Shown here in pieces: positions 47,201 through 63,158 of a DNA stretch of 64,000 nucleotides (positions within the stretch are counted from its first letter, which is position 1; each line of letters starts with the position of its first letter). The notes beneath the pieces were generated by a model, which was not told the origin of the DNA, searched no databases, and saw nothing but the letters and a program-made list of their open reading frames with translations. Made by a program: the position numbers and the translations under genes. Source of the stretch: Enoplolaimus lenunculus (taxonomy: Eukaryota; Nematoda; Enoplea; Enoplida; Thoracostomopsidae); the NCBI GenBank assembly GCA_030248215.1, contig JASANG010001576.1, forward strand, positions 124,001-188,000. Reading direction: 5' to 3'.

Positions 47201-48728
47201 ATTTTTCATTTGTTACCTCAATACATACTATGGAATTATATTTGTTGCAGCAATATTTCTCGCAGCAGCGATCGGTGTTTGGCACAAAAGCAACGATGAA
47301 CTCGCGGGTATCAGTAATTTTCGAAAGGACGACAACGAATTGGGCCGAAACTGGTACAGCAGTCTCAACTGGCAAGAGGTAGCAATGCTTTACAGTAATT
47401 GTTTTCTCGTGTAAGCATTCAATTTGAGATTATTTGCTATTAATACAAAGTTTTATAGTCAACTTGAAAACATTAATCATGGTTTTTTTCCGAATAATTG
47501 TATATAAGCTTGTCGCTAGGCAAAAGATCATTGCAGATTATGTTAAACCGGAGTTGAAGCTTATAAATAACTTACTTGATTTAGACGAGTACATTATTCG
47601 CGTCATTTATAAAGTAGAGTAAAAGTTTATAGACAATGATGTGCTGCAGTAATTACAATTGCTATTTGACTAAAAAAATTGCTGTAATCTGTATAAGTAT
47701 ATCGGCATTGTTTTTTATAGTACGTTCGAAACAGCACAGTTGAAAAATTCTGTTGGTCGTACTTTATTGCCTGGATTGGTATTGGCCTCATTTTCTTAAC
47801 CTCACTGCTATCGTGTTGTATAACGGTTGTTGTATCGGTAAGTCGAGGTTCGCTGAAACAACTGCGTGCGAATTTTAAATCAATGAAAAATCTGAAAGGC
47901 ACAACAGCTACACTGTTAGGATTGCGCTGTGCTCGCCTCGCAACGCCGGCCGCCGCCGTACGTCGTCAGAAGCCGCTGCATGCCCGCGCGCGGCACTTTA
48001 AAACAGTTTATTAAAAATTGTCAGACACTCGCCTTCGCACGCCGGCGCATACCAACAAATAGATTTTGGCCTGATAGCGCGGCGACGTCCGGCTCAGCAA
48101 AGTATAACGCAATCCTTTAGTGTCACTGAACACGTTTTCATCCTGTTTAAAAAGTTGTGTTGAAAAACTGTATTTCCTGAATGCTACTGTATGAAGTATT
48201 CCGAATATGCGAGACGTAGTTTACGCATGGATGCTTATCAAGTGCTGTATCAAAATTATCGGAAGGGTCAGCCGAAGTAGATTATCCATAATCATAAAAA
48301 TAGTTGTAATGTATACTTATTAACTGGAGTTAAAATTCTATTCTATGACCATGCCTACCCATTAGCGCGGCTTTGGCTTTGGTTATATTGCTTCATTGTG
48401 AAGTATTGAAGTTCATTACTACCAAATTATCCAAATTTTCAAGTGTATTTCAACTTTGCAGAAAGAGCGAAAAGCGGCACGTATGCACAGATTTGAACAG
48501 CAATACGGCATGCAAATATGCCCTCCAGGCCCTCAAGGAGGCCCGGGCGGTGTTTACACTACATCAACTGGAAGCGAGAAAGGCAGCAACTACGCCGCTG
48601 GGCAACAAGATGCATCTGCATATACCAATTACGCGTATAATGCCGGATATCAATACCAATATCCTCAACAGGGACAATACTTTGATTACATGGGATATTA
48701 CAATCCTTTCGGTTCTATGCAACGTTGA
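44225..48728 (+). CDS. Claudin-superfamily (PMP22/EMP/claudin-like) four-pass membrane protein, 7 exons
   Basis: Exons: 44225-44450, 44514-44627, 44840-44983, 45932-46069, 47251-47378, 47721-47837 and 48462-48728. The total is 1134 nt, 377 residues, and all phases agree. TM1 is about residues 6-27, TM2 166-191, TM3 194-218 and TM4 264-288, with both ends predicted cytosolic. TM1 is followed by DNWKCF, reminiscent of the claudin W...C region. The first extracellular loop is about 135 residues with several cysteines (RECF, RTC, QNC, ELC, DCV), much longer than the roughly 50 of vertebrate claudins. The tail of about 88 residues starts KERKAARMHRF, then has a Pro/Gly stretch (CPPGPQGGPGG) and a Tyr/Gln-rich end (YQYQYPQQGQYF, MGYYNPFGSMQR). 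The family works in cell-cell junctions or as channel subunits. Which role applies here is unknown. The annotation as claudin-like rests on topology and weak motif similarity. Confidence 0.83.
46188..46450. mobile_element. piggyBac-type MITE carrying a tRNA-Gly-like cassette, copy 2
   Basis: Same structure as 37804-38070 with few differences: termini CCCCTTCTCACAT and ATGTGAGAAATGG, right flank TTAA, left flank decayed to ATAA. The tRNA-like block keeps TAGCTGAGTGG, CGCCTCTCACTCC and GAGTTCGAATCC. It lies in intron 4 of the claudin-like gene. Confidence 0.82.
46691..46880. mobile_element. Short TIR element, GGCCTGTAGCCAG type, second copy
   Basis: GGGCCTGTAGCCAGTGCAGC at about 46698 and GAGCTGGCTACGGGCTTGG at about 46861-46879 are imperfect inverted repeats in intron 4 of the claudin-like gene. 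The interior is not conserved with 40379-40520. Confidence 0.5.
47915..48090. other. GC-rich island inside an intron of the claudin-like gene
   Basis: An abrupt GC-rich block with many CpGs (CGCCGGCCGCCGCCGTACG, GCATGCCCGCGCGCGGCAC, CACGCCGGCGCATACC) sits in strongly AT-rich intron 6. No domain is recognised in any frame. It could be an inserted fragment or a regulatory CpG cluster. Confidence 0.5.
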
Positions 48729-51700
48729 AATGCGAATTCAAACAAAATTTCCAAGGGCGGATGCATTGGAATATACTACCCCATCAGAATGAAATATGAC
48801 AGGTTAAATTTGCAGAAATTTCTAATGTTTACAAGGTTTGGAATTGGTTCTGTATTCATTTCGGCAGGCAATCCCTGTGTTTTCAATGTATTGTAAAAAA
48901 TTTTGCTCTCAGACTTTTAGCGACAGAAGGAACTGAATCCGCCTCTGATCAACAGTATTGTCTAGCGTATGTTCTGCCATTTATTGTACAGTATGTTTTA
49001 ACTGCGTTAGCAGCTTGAATTTAATATTCAATTACCAAGACAGTACGTCGTGCCAATGGTGATGTAGGATTGGTTTAAGGGGTCGAACCCCCTTTGAGAT
49101 TTTTTATATAGGGTTTCAGAGACCGTTTCAGTTAATAACACAAAAAACCCACGGTTTGAAATTGTATTGGACGTGATCCATCTTCCAAATCCATTGGCTA
49201 TGCTTATGCGTTGGGCAGCAGCATTAGAACAAGAACTGTTCTTCGTCAAATTTTGCAAATTTTCGAAAAATTAATGAACAATACTTTATTCTGGTTTCAA
49301 AAACTACGTTTGTTATACATTAGCGGATGCGTAGTTTTAAACTATGTATTTGCCGATCCCCGTCAGCAATTTCTAGATCCATCCAGAGGGAGGCCAGTGA
49401 GGTTCAGCCCCCAGGGAAAAATTTTGGCTTCTCGTAGAAAATATATCCTTGCTTGTAAGTAATCGACAGCCTGGTATGCCCCACCTGAAAATTTTTTAAC
49501 TCCCATAGCAATGTGAGCAGGGTACGGGCCTGCATGCATGATTTTACTTGCTTCAACAATCTTTAGAATGTTATGTTTTTGTATGTTTTAATAGTGCTAT
49601 TGCGTTATGTAGATGTGCATTTTTTTGAATACGGTGCAATTTGAAGGTTATACGCATTTTGGCATAGGGTATTTGGATTTAAAAGAATAAGTTTACCCTG
49701 ATTACTTTTTCTTTGCATAAAATCGCAAAATTTTTGCCAATTAATTCGAAGCAAAGGCTGTAGGTATTTTCAAATTTGACGAGCAAATTCATTAACTTCG
49801 TAAACGAATGTGCAAACTTCGAATTTTTAAAATTAACCGATGAGTTGCGCAAAGTTTTCATAACCTAAATGTTAAATATTACATTTTTTCATACTAAAGG
49901 TTTTGAACGCGGTCAACTAGCTTGTAAATCTGTTATTTTTGTTGCCTAATATAGTTATTTAGCTTTTTTCAGAACATCTTATGTGACATTTGTATCGTGC
50001 TCAAGCATTTAGTGTCTCAATTTTTTAATACAAGTTGTGCCTTCAAATAAAATCAATATTTAATAGCAGCAGCTCAACGCACGTGTATACTGTAGTGACC
50101 CGAATAAGAGGATGTGGGGTGATAAGAGGTGGGACCCATTTTGAGTCCCAATCAATAGAAGTCTATATTTTTAATGAGAGTCCGTACTTACATATAATTC
50201 TGAGAAATATGTCAAGAAGCGACCAGCAGCAAATTAAAAGTTGTGTATAAATATATAGGGTGTTATGAAATTTTAAACGTTGTGCTTTTTAAAAGCATCT
50301 AACGAGTATTTGAACGGAAAGCAAGGTGGATACTCCAAAACCTTTTTATGGTCACACGAGTTTATAAAGATTCGAATACAGGTTACAAAATTGTTATTTT
50401 CAAACTTTACAAAATATTTGTTGTATAAAATGCGCAAGTTCTGTTGAATTTAAGTTTTAGTTGACTGAAACGCACACGCAAAACAACCATTTAAAATGTT
50501 GTTTCCTAGAATGCTTTACGGCAAGCGTTAAAAATCTATTAACAAGTTGATTAAAGTTTTTAAATCCACCTATAAGAGAACAAATTTGACTTTTATTTCG
50601 GTGAGCTGGGAAGAAGTTAGAACTTGAATTCGGTATAGCATAACCTCAATGAAAAAGAAATTTTGTAACCACTAAGGAACCAGTAAGTTATTCTAAAACC
50701 TGTTTACATGCACCTTTTTTATGTCCCTGTGAAAATTTACAAATGGAATATACATCCCCTGAATACGCCCCTTGTCGGTCGGTATATATCAAACGGTACC
50801 GAACTTATGTAGAAATCTCAAAGTATATATAAGATATGCGTCACAAAAGTTTGATGCCGTCCTAGAATGTTCAAAGAAATGCCGGTCGCACAAACATTGG
50901 AGCGTAGGAGTTTGCGCATCAATTGAAAGCGAAACGTGTTAACCTGATTGAAATTACTCTGCTTTGCGATACGAAATTTTGTATTGTCAAGTGGCTTTTG
51001 AACTGTTTTTTTATTAAAATCTCCATTCAATTAATTTTTTTGCGTAAAAGCACAGTTTCTTTGAATGGCGTCATTCAGCGAAAAGAATCAATGGTCAAAA
51101 TTGTCGCATTTCACCGTGTGTACTAGCGTTGGCTCGAAAAGATATGGCTGGTGGTGGCTGGTGTTTGCTATTATTACTTTTAGAATACTGATCGCTGGTA
51201 CGGCTAACGTTGGTGAGTTGTAGACATTGACTTTAGCGCGAGTTTAGATATATCAAATATTTGAGGTGAAGCTTTAGCTTTCAAATGTTGAAAACAGCAC
51301 AGTTACTTGCGTATAGAGAGCAAAATGCTATTTATAAATATTGGTATTTACCGATATTGATCACTGCCGAAAAATGCGAAAACGAATGGTTGGCATGAAT
51401 CGAAACATTTATTCTTCTGTTAATGCGATTAAAGTTTATAGCAAACACTAGAAGTTGAAAAATTTTAAGAAAGATTTTTGCTAGATATTTTTGTTTCAAT
51501 TTCAGTAATTGCAGCATAGTTGTTTGTATTGAAAATTTGAATAATTCTTAAGTCATTTGTAACTAATATATAATGGCCATAAAATAGCGGAAATTTCATG
51601 TATTCTGTATGAAACGGAAACAGACACCGATTTTTAACGAAAATGAATATCCAGTTACAGTGTAAAAAGCTTTCAACGGGTTATTTAAATTTTGTCACAA

Positions 51701-52604
51701 ACGTAGTGACACTTCTAAATTGCGGAATGTTTGAGGTGAAAAATTCAACTTAAACTGGCATGGCAAGCTTTCCTGGCGTTGGTTCATCAAAACCATGTTC
51801 CCACTTTATATATCATACATATGTGTAATGAATACTAACGAATTTATAAGAAATTATACCGCAATACACAGTAGGTAAAACTCAAAACATTTACAGTAAA
51901 CTTTAGGCATATAGAAGATTTTCTGCTGATCCAATAGGTCCTTGCTATTTTGCTGAAGATTTAAAATCTACACTGCCAATTTTCCAATACCTTTTACACG
52001 CGCGCACGCAAACAATGGTCAAAACTTTGAAAAAATTTTATTTGAGGAAATTAACTATTTGAACCTCATTTGTTACACTGGCCCATGTAAAAACTCAGGG
52101 GAAGCTTAAGCTTTACACAAATTTTTGTTTAGGTTATTTTTAGGCTTTAAGGCTTAGATATAAACTCATTCTTACGCTATGGGCTTCGGAATATGCATAT
52201 ACATACTACAGTTACGGACCCGTTATCTGTTGGCTATGTAATTTTTTATTTTTCCCAAACGTAGTTGCAAATGGAATGTAAACCTGACACACGGCAATAT
52301 CTAGACAGAGGGCATGTTGTTTTTCTCGATCTTTTTAGATTACAATTGAAACAATGTTGTAAAAAAATTTCAACTAATGGACAAGGCTTGTGAAGTCATA
52401 CAAATGTGTAAAAGCGAACTTGGCTGCGAACAGCCTAATTGAACAAGGAAAAGTTTGTGTTTAGCATGCAGAAGCTGGCAAAGGAATGCGTTCTTTACAG
52501 AAATTTTTGGAAAAATGGTAGTTCTTACCTTACAAATTTCTGCTTTTGTGCCACGAAAATTGCGAAACGCTTCACTTGCTTCGCTCCTGAATTTTTTGGC
52601 CATA
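48729..52604. other. Intergenic region, claudin-like gene to 52.6 kb
   Basis: Apart from a GAGTCC-family fragment at 50090 and scattered decayed repeat ends (for example around 49070-49520), I find no gene or RNA. Short open frames have no recognisable motif. Confidence 0.5.
50090..50195. mobile_element. GAGTCC-family MITE, left end only
   Basis: CTGTAGTGACCCGAATAAGA preceded by TA, then TTTTGAGTCCCAATCAATAG and GAGAGTCCGTACTTAC. The rest of the element is absent. Confidence 0.75.
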
Positions 52605-53038
52605 CTGTATTGACCCGAATAAGATGGGGTCCCCATTTTGAGTCCGAATCAATAGAAATCCGTATCCCAATAAGAGTCCGTAAGCGAATAGAGTCCCTAA
52701 ACCCTAATTAGAGTCCATAAAGGTCAATTAACCCTGATCGTAGCGCATAAATCACTCCAGGACCAAATAATTTGAGTTCGAAACTTTGAAGCGTACTTAA
52801 ATTTTTAAAGTACATTCGTAAGTATAACCTTGTACGTATATATTATCGCTCAAGCTATTGACACAAGACAAATAAACGTTTAATTCAACGTATAATTGCA
52901 ATATCGCATATATATCAGTAACGAAGGGCGGCTGAGCGTGGGTTAAAAATAAATAACAGTCCGTAACCGAATAACAAGGGGGTATTCTCTGGAGATGCCA
53001 AATAAATATCAGTCCCCCTCTTATTCGGGTCACTACAG
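52605..53038. mobile_element. GAGTCC-family TA-flanked MITE, full copy
   Basis: CTGTATTGACCCGAATAAG at the left and CTTATTCGGGTCACTACAG at the right, flanked by TA. The interior has GAGTCCGAATCAATAG, GAGTCCGTAAGCGAATAG, GAGTCCCTAAACCCTAATTA and GAGTCCATAAAGG in succession. 434 bp, non-coding. Confidence 0.88.
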
Positions 53039-53622
53039 TATATAGTGCATCCACCGTCAGAAATTTCTGAATCCGCCCCTGCTTGAGAAACGTTTTTATA
53101 GATGCGCTTCCCGGAAGTCAAAGAACCAATCGAATGAACTCACAAGAAGAAACAGCGACATGGCGAAATTTCTATAACATAAAACGGCAAGCAACATCGG
53201 CTCCCGATAACGAAGCAGAACTATTTATGAGAACAATTAAATCGAAAGGAACTAAACAGATGCAATTGGCAGGATTTACGAAAATTAGGTGGTTAGCCTT
53301 CGCATAAAAAAGAAATAATGAATTTGAAACTGAACTTTAAAGCGAAAAGAACTATGTGGGAAGTTGAACGAAACCAGCACAATTAACATGGTAAACAGCA
53401 TTAAGCATAGTTCATTGTTCTGTAATGCCATGGATTGTTTGGTAAAATTACTTAAATAAAAAAATGCTGAGTTTGTGCAAACGAGATTACTGATATATAT
53501 AGTAGCAATGCGAGCAAAAATATTCTTTTTCTGCCCTCCACTTCGATACGTTCCCAAACCCACAGTTTTCGAAACTTGCCATTGTTGGGATAAAGTTTGG
53601 CTCATGTATTAGTACTGCTTAT

Positions 53623-54030
53623 CAGGGCGCAACCGGAATTCCGGTTCCTGTAGGAAAATCCGGTATTTTTCACTATTCGGTTTCGGTAATAAATCCGGTA
53701 TTTTTTCACCAGAATTTTCCGGTATTTTAGGTATCGAAAATATTTTTCATTTGAAAATTTAAGAAAAATTGACATATTATTCTAACTTATATCTCTAAAA
53801 CTGTCCGTGTGCGTATTTTTGTTTGTGCCATACTCCATAATTTATCATATGTTTCCACCTGCTGCATTTGTTTCCGGATTTTGGAATTCTGAATGGTACG
53901 TTTTTACTGCACTTAAAGCGACAAAATAGCGTTAAAAATAAATTTTTCGGTAACAAGTATTTTTGATTTTCCGGTTCCGGTATTTTTTAACTTTCCCGTT
54001 GCGGTATTATATAATTCCGGTTGCACCCTG
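53623..54030. mobile_element. hAT-like CAGGG-type MITE, CCGGTT theme, full copy with 8-bp target duplication
   Basis: It starts CAGGGCGCAACCGGAATTCC and ends ATTCCGGTTGCACCCTG. The flanks are CTGCTTAT and CTGCTTAG (7 of 8 identical), the 8-bp target-site duplication of hAT transposons. Both subterminal zones repeat TCCGGTATTTTT/CCGGTTCCGGTA. 408 bp, no transposase. Confidence 0.85.
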
Positions 54031-54394
54031 CTGCTTAGGTTTAGGATCATGTCTAGGTTTAGACTTTACCTTGTGGAGGAAAAGTATGTATGTACAAGAG
54101 CGTTCTGTGGTAAATTCGAAAAGCAAGTGCAATCGTGTACAGCAATATTATTGCACAAGAAGCGTATTGCAGTCATGAAGTGCGCGGCCAATATTACTTT
54201 AAGGGGCGTAGCAGTATATTAAGCGTATTTCTAAGCCTAAGCGTTGCAATAATGTGTTCCTAAGCCTAAACCCAAGCAAAAAATGTAATCTAGAATCTAA
54301 CCCTACTCTTTTATGGACCCACCAGAAAGCTGGACGCCCCTTAAACTAACATGGGCCAAGTACGTTAATACTACAATACTGTATGATCATGCTA

Positions 54395-54742
54395 CTCTAT
54401 TGACCCGAATAAGAGGGGGAGGGGTAATAAGAGTGGGGTCCCCATTTTGAGTCCGTATCCCTAATAAGAGTCCGTAAGCGGATAGAGTCCCTAAACCCTA
54501 ATTAGAGTCCATAAATGTCGATTATGTAGCGCATAAATGACTCCACGACCAAATAATTTGAGTTCGAAATTTGATAAACGTTTCATTCAACGGATAATTG
54601 CAGTACCGGATATATATCAGTGACGAAGGGCGGTGGAGCGTAGGTTAAAAGTAAATAACAGTCCGTAACCGAATAACAAGGGAGGGTACCCTCTGGAAAG
54701 GCCAAATAAATATCAGTCCCCCTCTTATTCGGGTCACTACAG
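54395..54742. mobile_element. GAGTCC-family TA-flanked MITE, 348-bp derivative
   Basis: CTCTATTGACCCGAATAAGA at the left and CTCTTATTCGGGTCACTACA at the right, with flanking TA. It keeps the GAGTCC series and the right-hand CCAAATAAATATCAGTCC block but lacks the ACTTTGAAGCGTACTTAA middle part. Confidence 0.87.
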
Positions 54743-54835
54743 TACGTTCTTTTCGCTCATGTTGTGCATGTGCCGTTACCATTTTTTGCACTGGCCGGCC
54801 GGTAGCGGACAATGGAGGTTCTAAATACTTTATAT

Positions 54836-55364
54836 TAGGTTTGGACCATAATTTCAAGCCTGTTATATACAACTCTTCTGAATATACAGACTATTCAATA
54901 GCATATGCTATGCTTCCAAACATTTTAATCAGTAACTGAAATTTTTTCACTTTATTTATTTACATTTATACCTAGTGTATGGGCTTATCATTAATATCCG
55001 TCGTCACAATTTGAACAGAACGGGTGCAAATGAATGTCCATTGAAAGAAGGCGTATCCTCAACACGAATTCTCTTTCAGCTCGTTTAATTTGTAAAATCA
55101 AAGCTTAAACCACATTCTAATATGTTTAACACAACTTTCCAATAAAGTTACAATGAAACATCAAAAGAAAAATTGCCTCCGCTTGAATTGTATACGTTAA
55201 ACTAGGTTGTACATAAGCAAAATATATTTTAAAACATTAAGTTTAAATATCAATAATAATCAGTGAAGTAGAACAAGCGAAACTTTCTGTATTTTCAAGT
55301 GTTGAATAGCCTGTATATTCAGAAGGTTTGTATATAACAGGCTTGAAATTATGGTCCAAACCTA
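54836..55364. mobile_element. Element with about 64-bp terminal inverted repeats
   Basis: The left arm (54836-54899, TAGGTTTGGACCATAATTTC onward) and right arm (55302-55364, ending GAAATTATGGTCCAAACCTA) are near-perfect reverse complements around a spacer of about 400 bp. The spacer shows no coding frame. The superfamily is not determined. Confidence 0.82.
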
Positions 55365-55974
55365 GTTTTTAACGTTTACATATTCGGATAGAAAACAAAC
55401 CTTTGCAAGCGACTATTAGGAACACTTCTGCTAGTGGATGAATTTCATAAATTTTATTTCATATCTTACAATTACAGCATATATAGTGAAAACTTGTGAT
55501 ATATACGTGGCTTAATAATTCATTTCGGGCATAAAAGGGAATTCCTGGTATTTCAATAACAGAAACCGACACGAATTTTTACCGGAAACGGATGTCCGGT
55601 TACACCCTGGCATACTACCCTTTTGGATATTAAAATTGTTCGTAATCCTGATACTGGTAGTATCTCTACCGATATCTATAGGAAAAAGAATTACTCTATT
55701 AAATGCTCATGTTAAATCTTTTGGTGAAGATTATTCCACTGCTTAAGTTAAGATGTAGCTAAGTTAATTCACAACTGTAATAACACAGGAAACATATTTA
55801 TTACAATATGTAAACATTTTCTCTGCTTTGAAAACCAAATTTCATAGTTTCCTGCTGTAAAACAATATAAAACTTATCATCTGTTGAATTTTCGGTCAAC
55901 AACAGAAACATCAGTGCTTATTACGTGTACAAACAAATTTGTTATCACATAAAATGTGTCATAACTTTTTACGG

Positions 55975-56320
55975 CTCACCATATTTGCATACACACAGTG
56001 ATCGACCGGATAACCGGTTTAGGTTTAATATCCGCCAAAAAATCGACATCCGCTCCGGTATAAACCAACGGATAATTATTGTGGTTGAGGAAAAAATGTC
56101 ACAAAACTGCGTTTTACATGTGAAAATACTATATATTTTGCAGCAACCACAATTCTGGGCAGCACATGTGATAAAAAATCTAAGCCAAAAATTATTCCGA
56201 CTCAAATACTTCCAATAGTGCACAAATTAATATCTTATATTCGGTTAACATGCGGTTACGGTATAAAATTTACTATCCGGTTCCGGTATCTGGTAAAATT
56301 AATATCCGGTCATTCCCTGT
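55975..56320. mobile_element. Decayed hAT-like MITE, ATCCGGTT theme
   Basis: GATCGACCGGATAACCGGTT and AATATCCGCCAAAAAATCG at the left mirror ACTATCCGGTTCCGGTATCT and AATATCCGGTCATTCCCTG at the right. Target duplication not seen. It lies 3' of PSMC2. Confidence 0.6.
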
Positions 56321-56501
56321 TATACAGTATATATTATGCAACAAGCTTACATTAGCAGGTCAAACAAACCGTAGTAGTAGTTTATTTACCGTTGACGTTA
56401 AATCAACTTATAACAAAAGATGACCTAAATGGCAGTTTTCGCGTAATTGTAAATTACCGAACAATGCGTACTTTGCCCGCCTTCATTTTCTATATATAAC
56501 G

Positions 56502-56507
56502 TTTATT
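56502..56507 (-). terminator. PSMC2 poly(A) signal AATAAA
   Basis: AATAAA on the minus strand about 41 bases beyond the PSMC2 stop codon. It is the nearest canonical signal. Confidence 0.65.
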
Positions 56508-56547
56508 ATAAACAGCTGTGTAATGTATCACACCAAAATTGTTCTTG

Positions 56548-61467
<4,920 letters not shown>

Positions 61468-61544
61468 TGTCGTTTAGTATATATACACGGTTGTGTTATG
61501 CAGAATTATATCGTTTAAACAGCTAAGTGTTAACAATGAAATAC

Positions 61545-62395
61545 CAGAGTGTAACTGGAATTACAATTTACCCGAACCGGAATTTGCAAAAACTACTCGA
61601 ACCAGAAAGTGAAAAATGCATGCCACCAAAAATTCATTTCAATTTTCGTTTTTGATGTGAAATAAACTTAGTCGAAGATATATTTCACTTAATCTGCTGC
61701 ATTTTAGATTTTCCTTATTCATGGAAGCGAAATCTACCTTGGATGGTTCATTTTCAGCGATTGTCAAGTAGGGATGTGCCGAAAAATTGGCATCGGCATC
61801 AGTAATAATCGGCACTTTTCGTGAGAATGGGCAACGACACTCCAAAAAAATTGCCGATTCCTTGCCGATATTTTTTGCACATATATATTAACAGTCAGTT
61901 GGAAGGCGATCAGTTTCATTTCTGGGCGCATATCTGTGCGTCTTGTCAGGAAAACTATTATCTGTTTTGCGTTTGTGTTTGAAAAAAATTTATTGATATG
62001 AATCGTTATTATAATATTCTAATCTATTATGATGGTATGGGTTTACGTATTTATATAATGATGTTATGTAGTATCCTTTCTATTTATTGAGCATGGTGTA
62101 CTGAAGTTGACATCGGAATCGGTTCGGCATCGCCAAGAATTGGAAATAAGAATCGGCATCGGCAAAAATTTTGGTATCGGCACATCCCTATTGTCAAGGT
62201 TTATATACAATACTGATTAAATTTATTTCCGTTTTATTGTCGCTAATTGATCCAGTCACTTTAAAAAGGCTTCTTAAAGGTTAGCAAATTTAAAAACGAA
62301 AAAATTTAGTATTACCGGAATTTTCAATTCCGGTAAAAATATATCGGAACCGGAAGGTGACAAAATGCCGGAACCGGAACTCCGGCTGCACCCTG
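61545..62395. mobile_element. hAT-like CAGGG-type MITE split by a second MITE, upstream of PSMC2
   Basis: The left part (61545-61760, CAGAGTGTAACTGGAATTAC) and right part (62199-62395, ending ACTCCGGCTGCACCCTG) together are about 415 bp, the family's usual length. The outer flanks TGAAATAC and TGAAAAAT agree at 6 of 8. The inner insertion is listed separately. The left end is 78 bp from the PSMC2 start codon. Confidence 0.75.
61769..62190. mobile_element. hAT-like TAGGGATG-type MITE, ATCGGC theme, nested
   Basis: It starts TAGGGATGTGCCGAAAAATT and ends TTTGGTATCGGCACATCCCT plus A. The flanking TTGTCAAG is identical on both sides (61761-61768 and 62191-62198), a perfect 8-bp target duplication. 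Subterminal GGCATCGGCATC words are present. It is 422 bp, non-coding, and younger than the element it splits. Confidence 0.9.
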
Positions 62396-62508
62396 TGAAA
62401 AATATGTATATAATGGTGGTTGTTTCTACGTATCAAGAGGTTGCAATACATTCAGTCTAGGTAGGTTCGGTATAAATTTCAACCAAGCAAGCAGCTGAAA
62501 AAGAGGGC

Positions 62509-62578
62509 GCGGGTTACGTTTGAACTGTGAAGCTCAGATCCATGAGCAAACGGTTTGCTGAAACGCTACGCAACCCGC
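62509..62578 (-). ncRNA. tRNA-like sequence (probable tRNA-derived repeat)
   Basis: On the minus strand, 70 nt begin GCGGGTTGCGTAGCGTTTCA and end with AACCCGC, giving a perfect 7-bp acceptor stem. CAGTTCAAACG stands where the B box should be. The D and anticodon arms are irregular, so a functional tRNA is doubtful. Confidence 0.4.
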
Positions 62579-63158
62579 TTATCCGCCTACTATAATCGTC
62601 GACCATATCGAGACACATGCATGTCGTCAGCATTAAAATTGCTGGTGTCTTCCGTTTTGTTATTATTGACACAAAAATTAGCAAAACTAAAACAAGCTGT
62701 TAAAGGCTTCTAAATTAATTCAGTTGACATTTTGAATTTACTCAAGGTTCCAATTATTTCATATATCACACCAGTTTGATATTTTGCAGTCCGCGGTGTT
62801 GATGATGGGACTAGTTTTAGATTTTTAACCCTGAATATAAACTGTAAGATATGAAAGCGTTTTGAAATCAAGTACATTTGAGTAGCATTCTTCACGCTTA
62901 AATGTCTCCAGTAGTTGCAATTCGCAGCTGCAAGTTTTTCGGAAATTTATCCGGAACACTTGCGGCTACAATTTATTTATAATGAAAATAGCCAAAAATT
63001 ATATACGTAAATTCATATGTATAAAGTCTTGAAAGTCAAATTAATTTATGATGCTGACTTGATTGATGAAAAATTTTTGCTTCCCATTTATTAGGGTCTC
63101 CCGTTGAAGAAGAAGGCTGTTTCGAAAATAAGTCAACTGAAAAAGCGGTTGAAGAGGC
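62579..63158. other. Intergenic spacer
   Basis: No gene or complete element is recognised. Confidence 0.4.

Noticed and set aside
47929-48120. Arg-rich open frame in the CpG island
   Set aside because: It is a GC-rich artefact frame with no splice context. The claudin-like exons on either side join in phase without it.
53083-53307. 75-codon open frame on the plus strand (contains EETATWRNFYNIKRQATSAP)
   Set aside because: The composition is protein-like, but there is no recognisable motif, no clear splice partner and no conserved neighbour. It could be an orphan exon, but I cannot support it as a gene.
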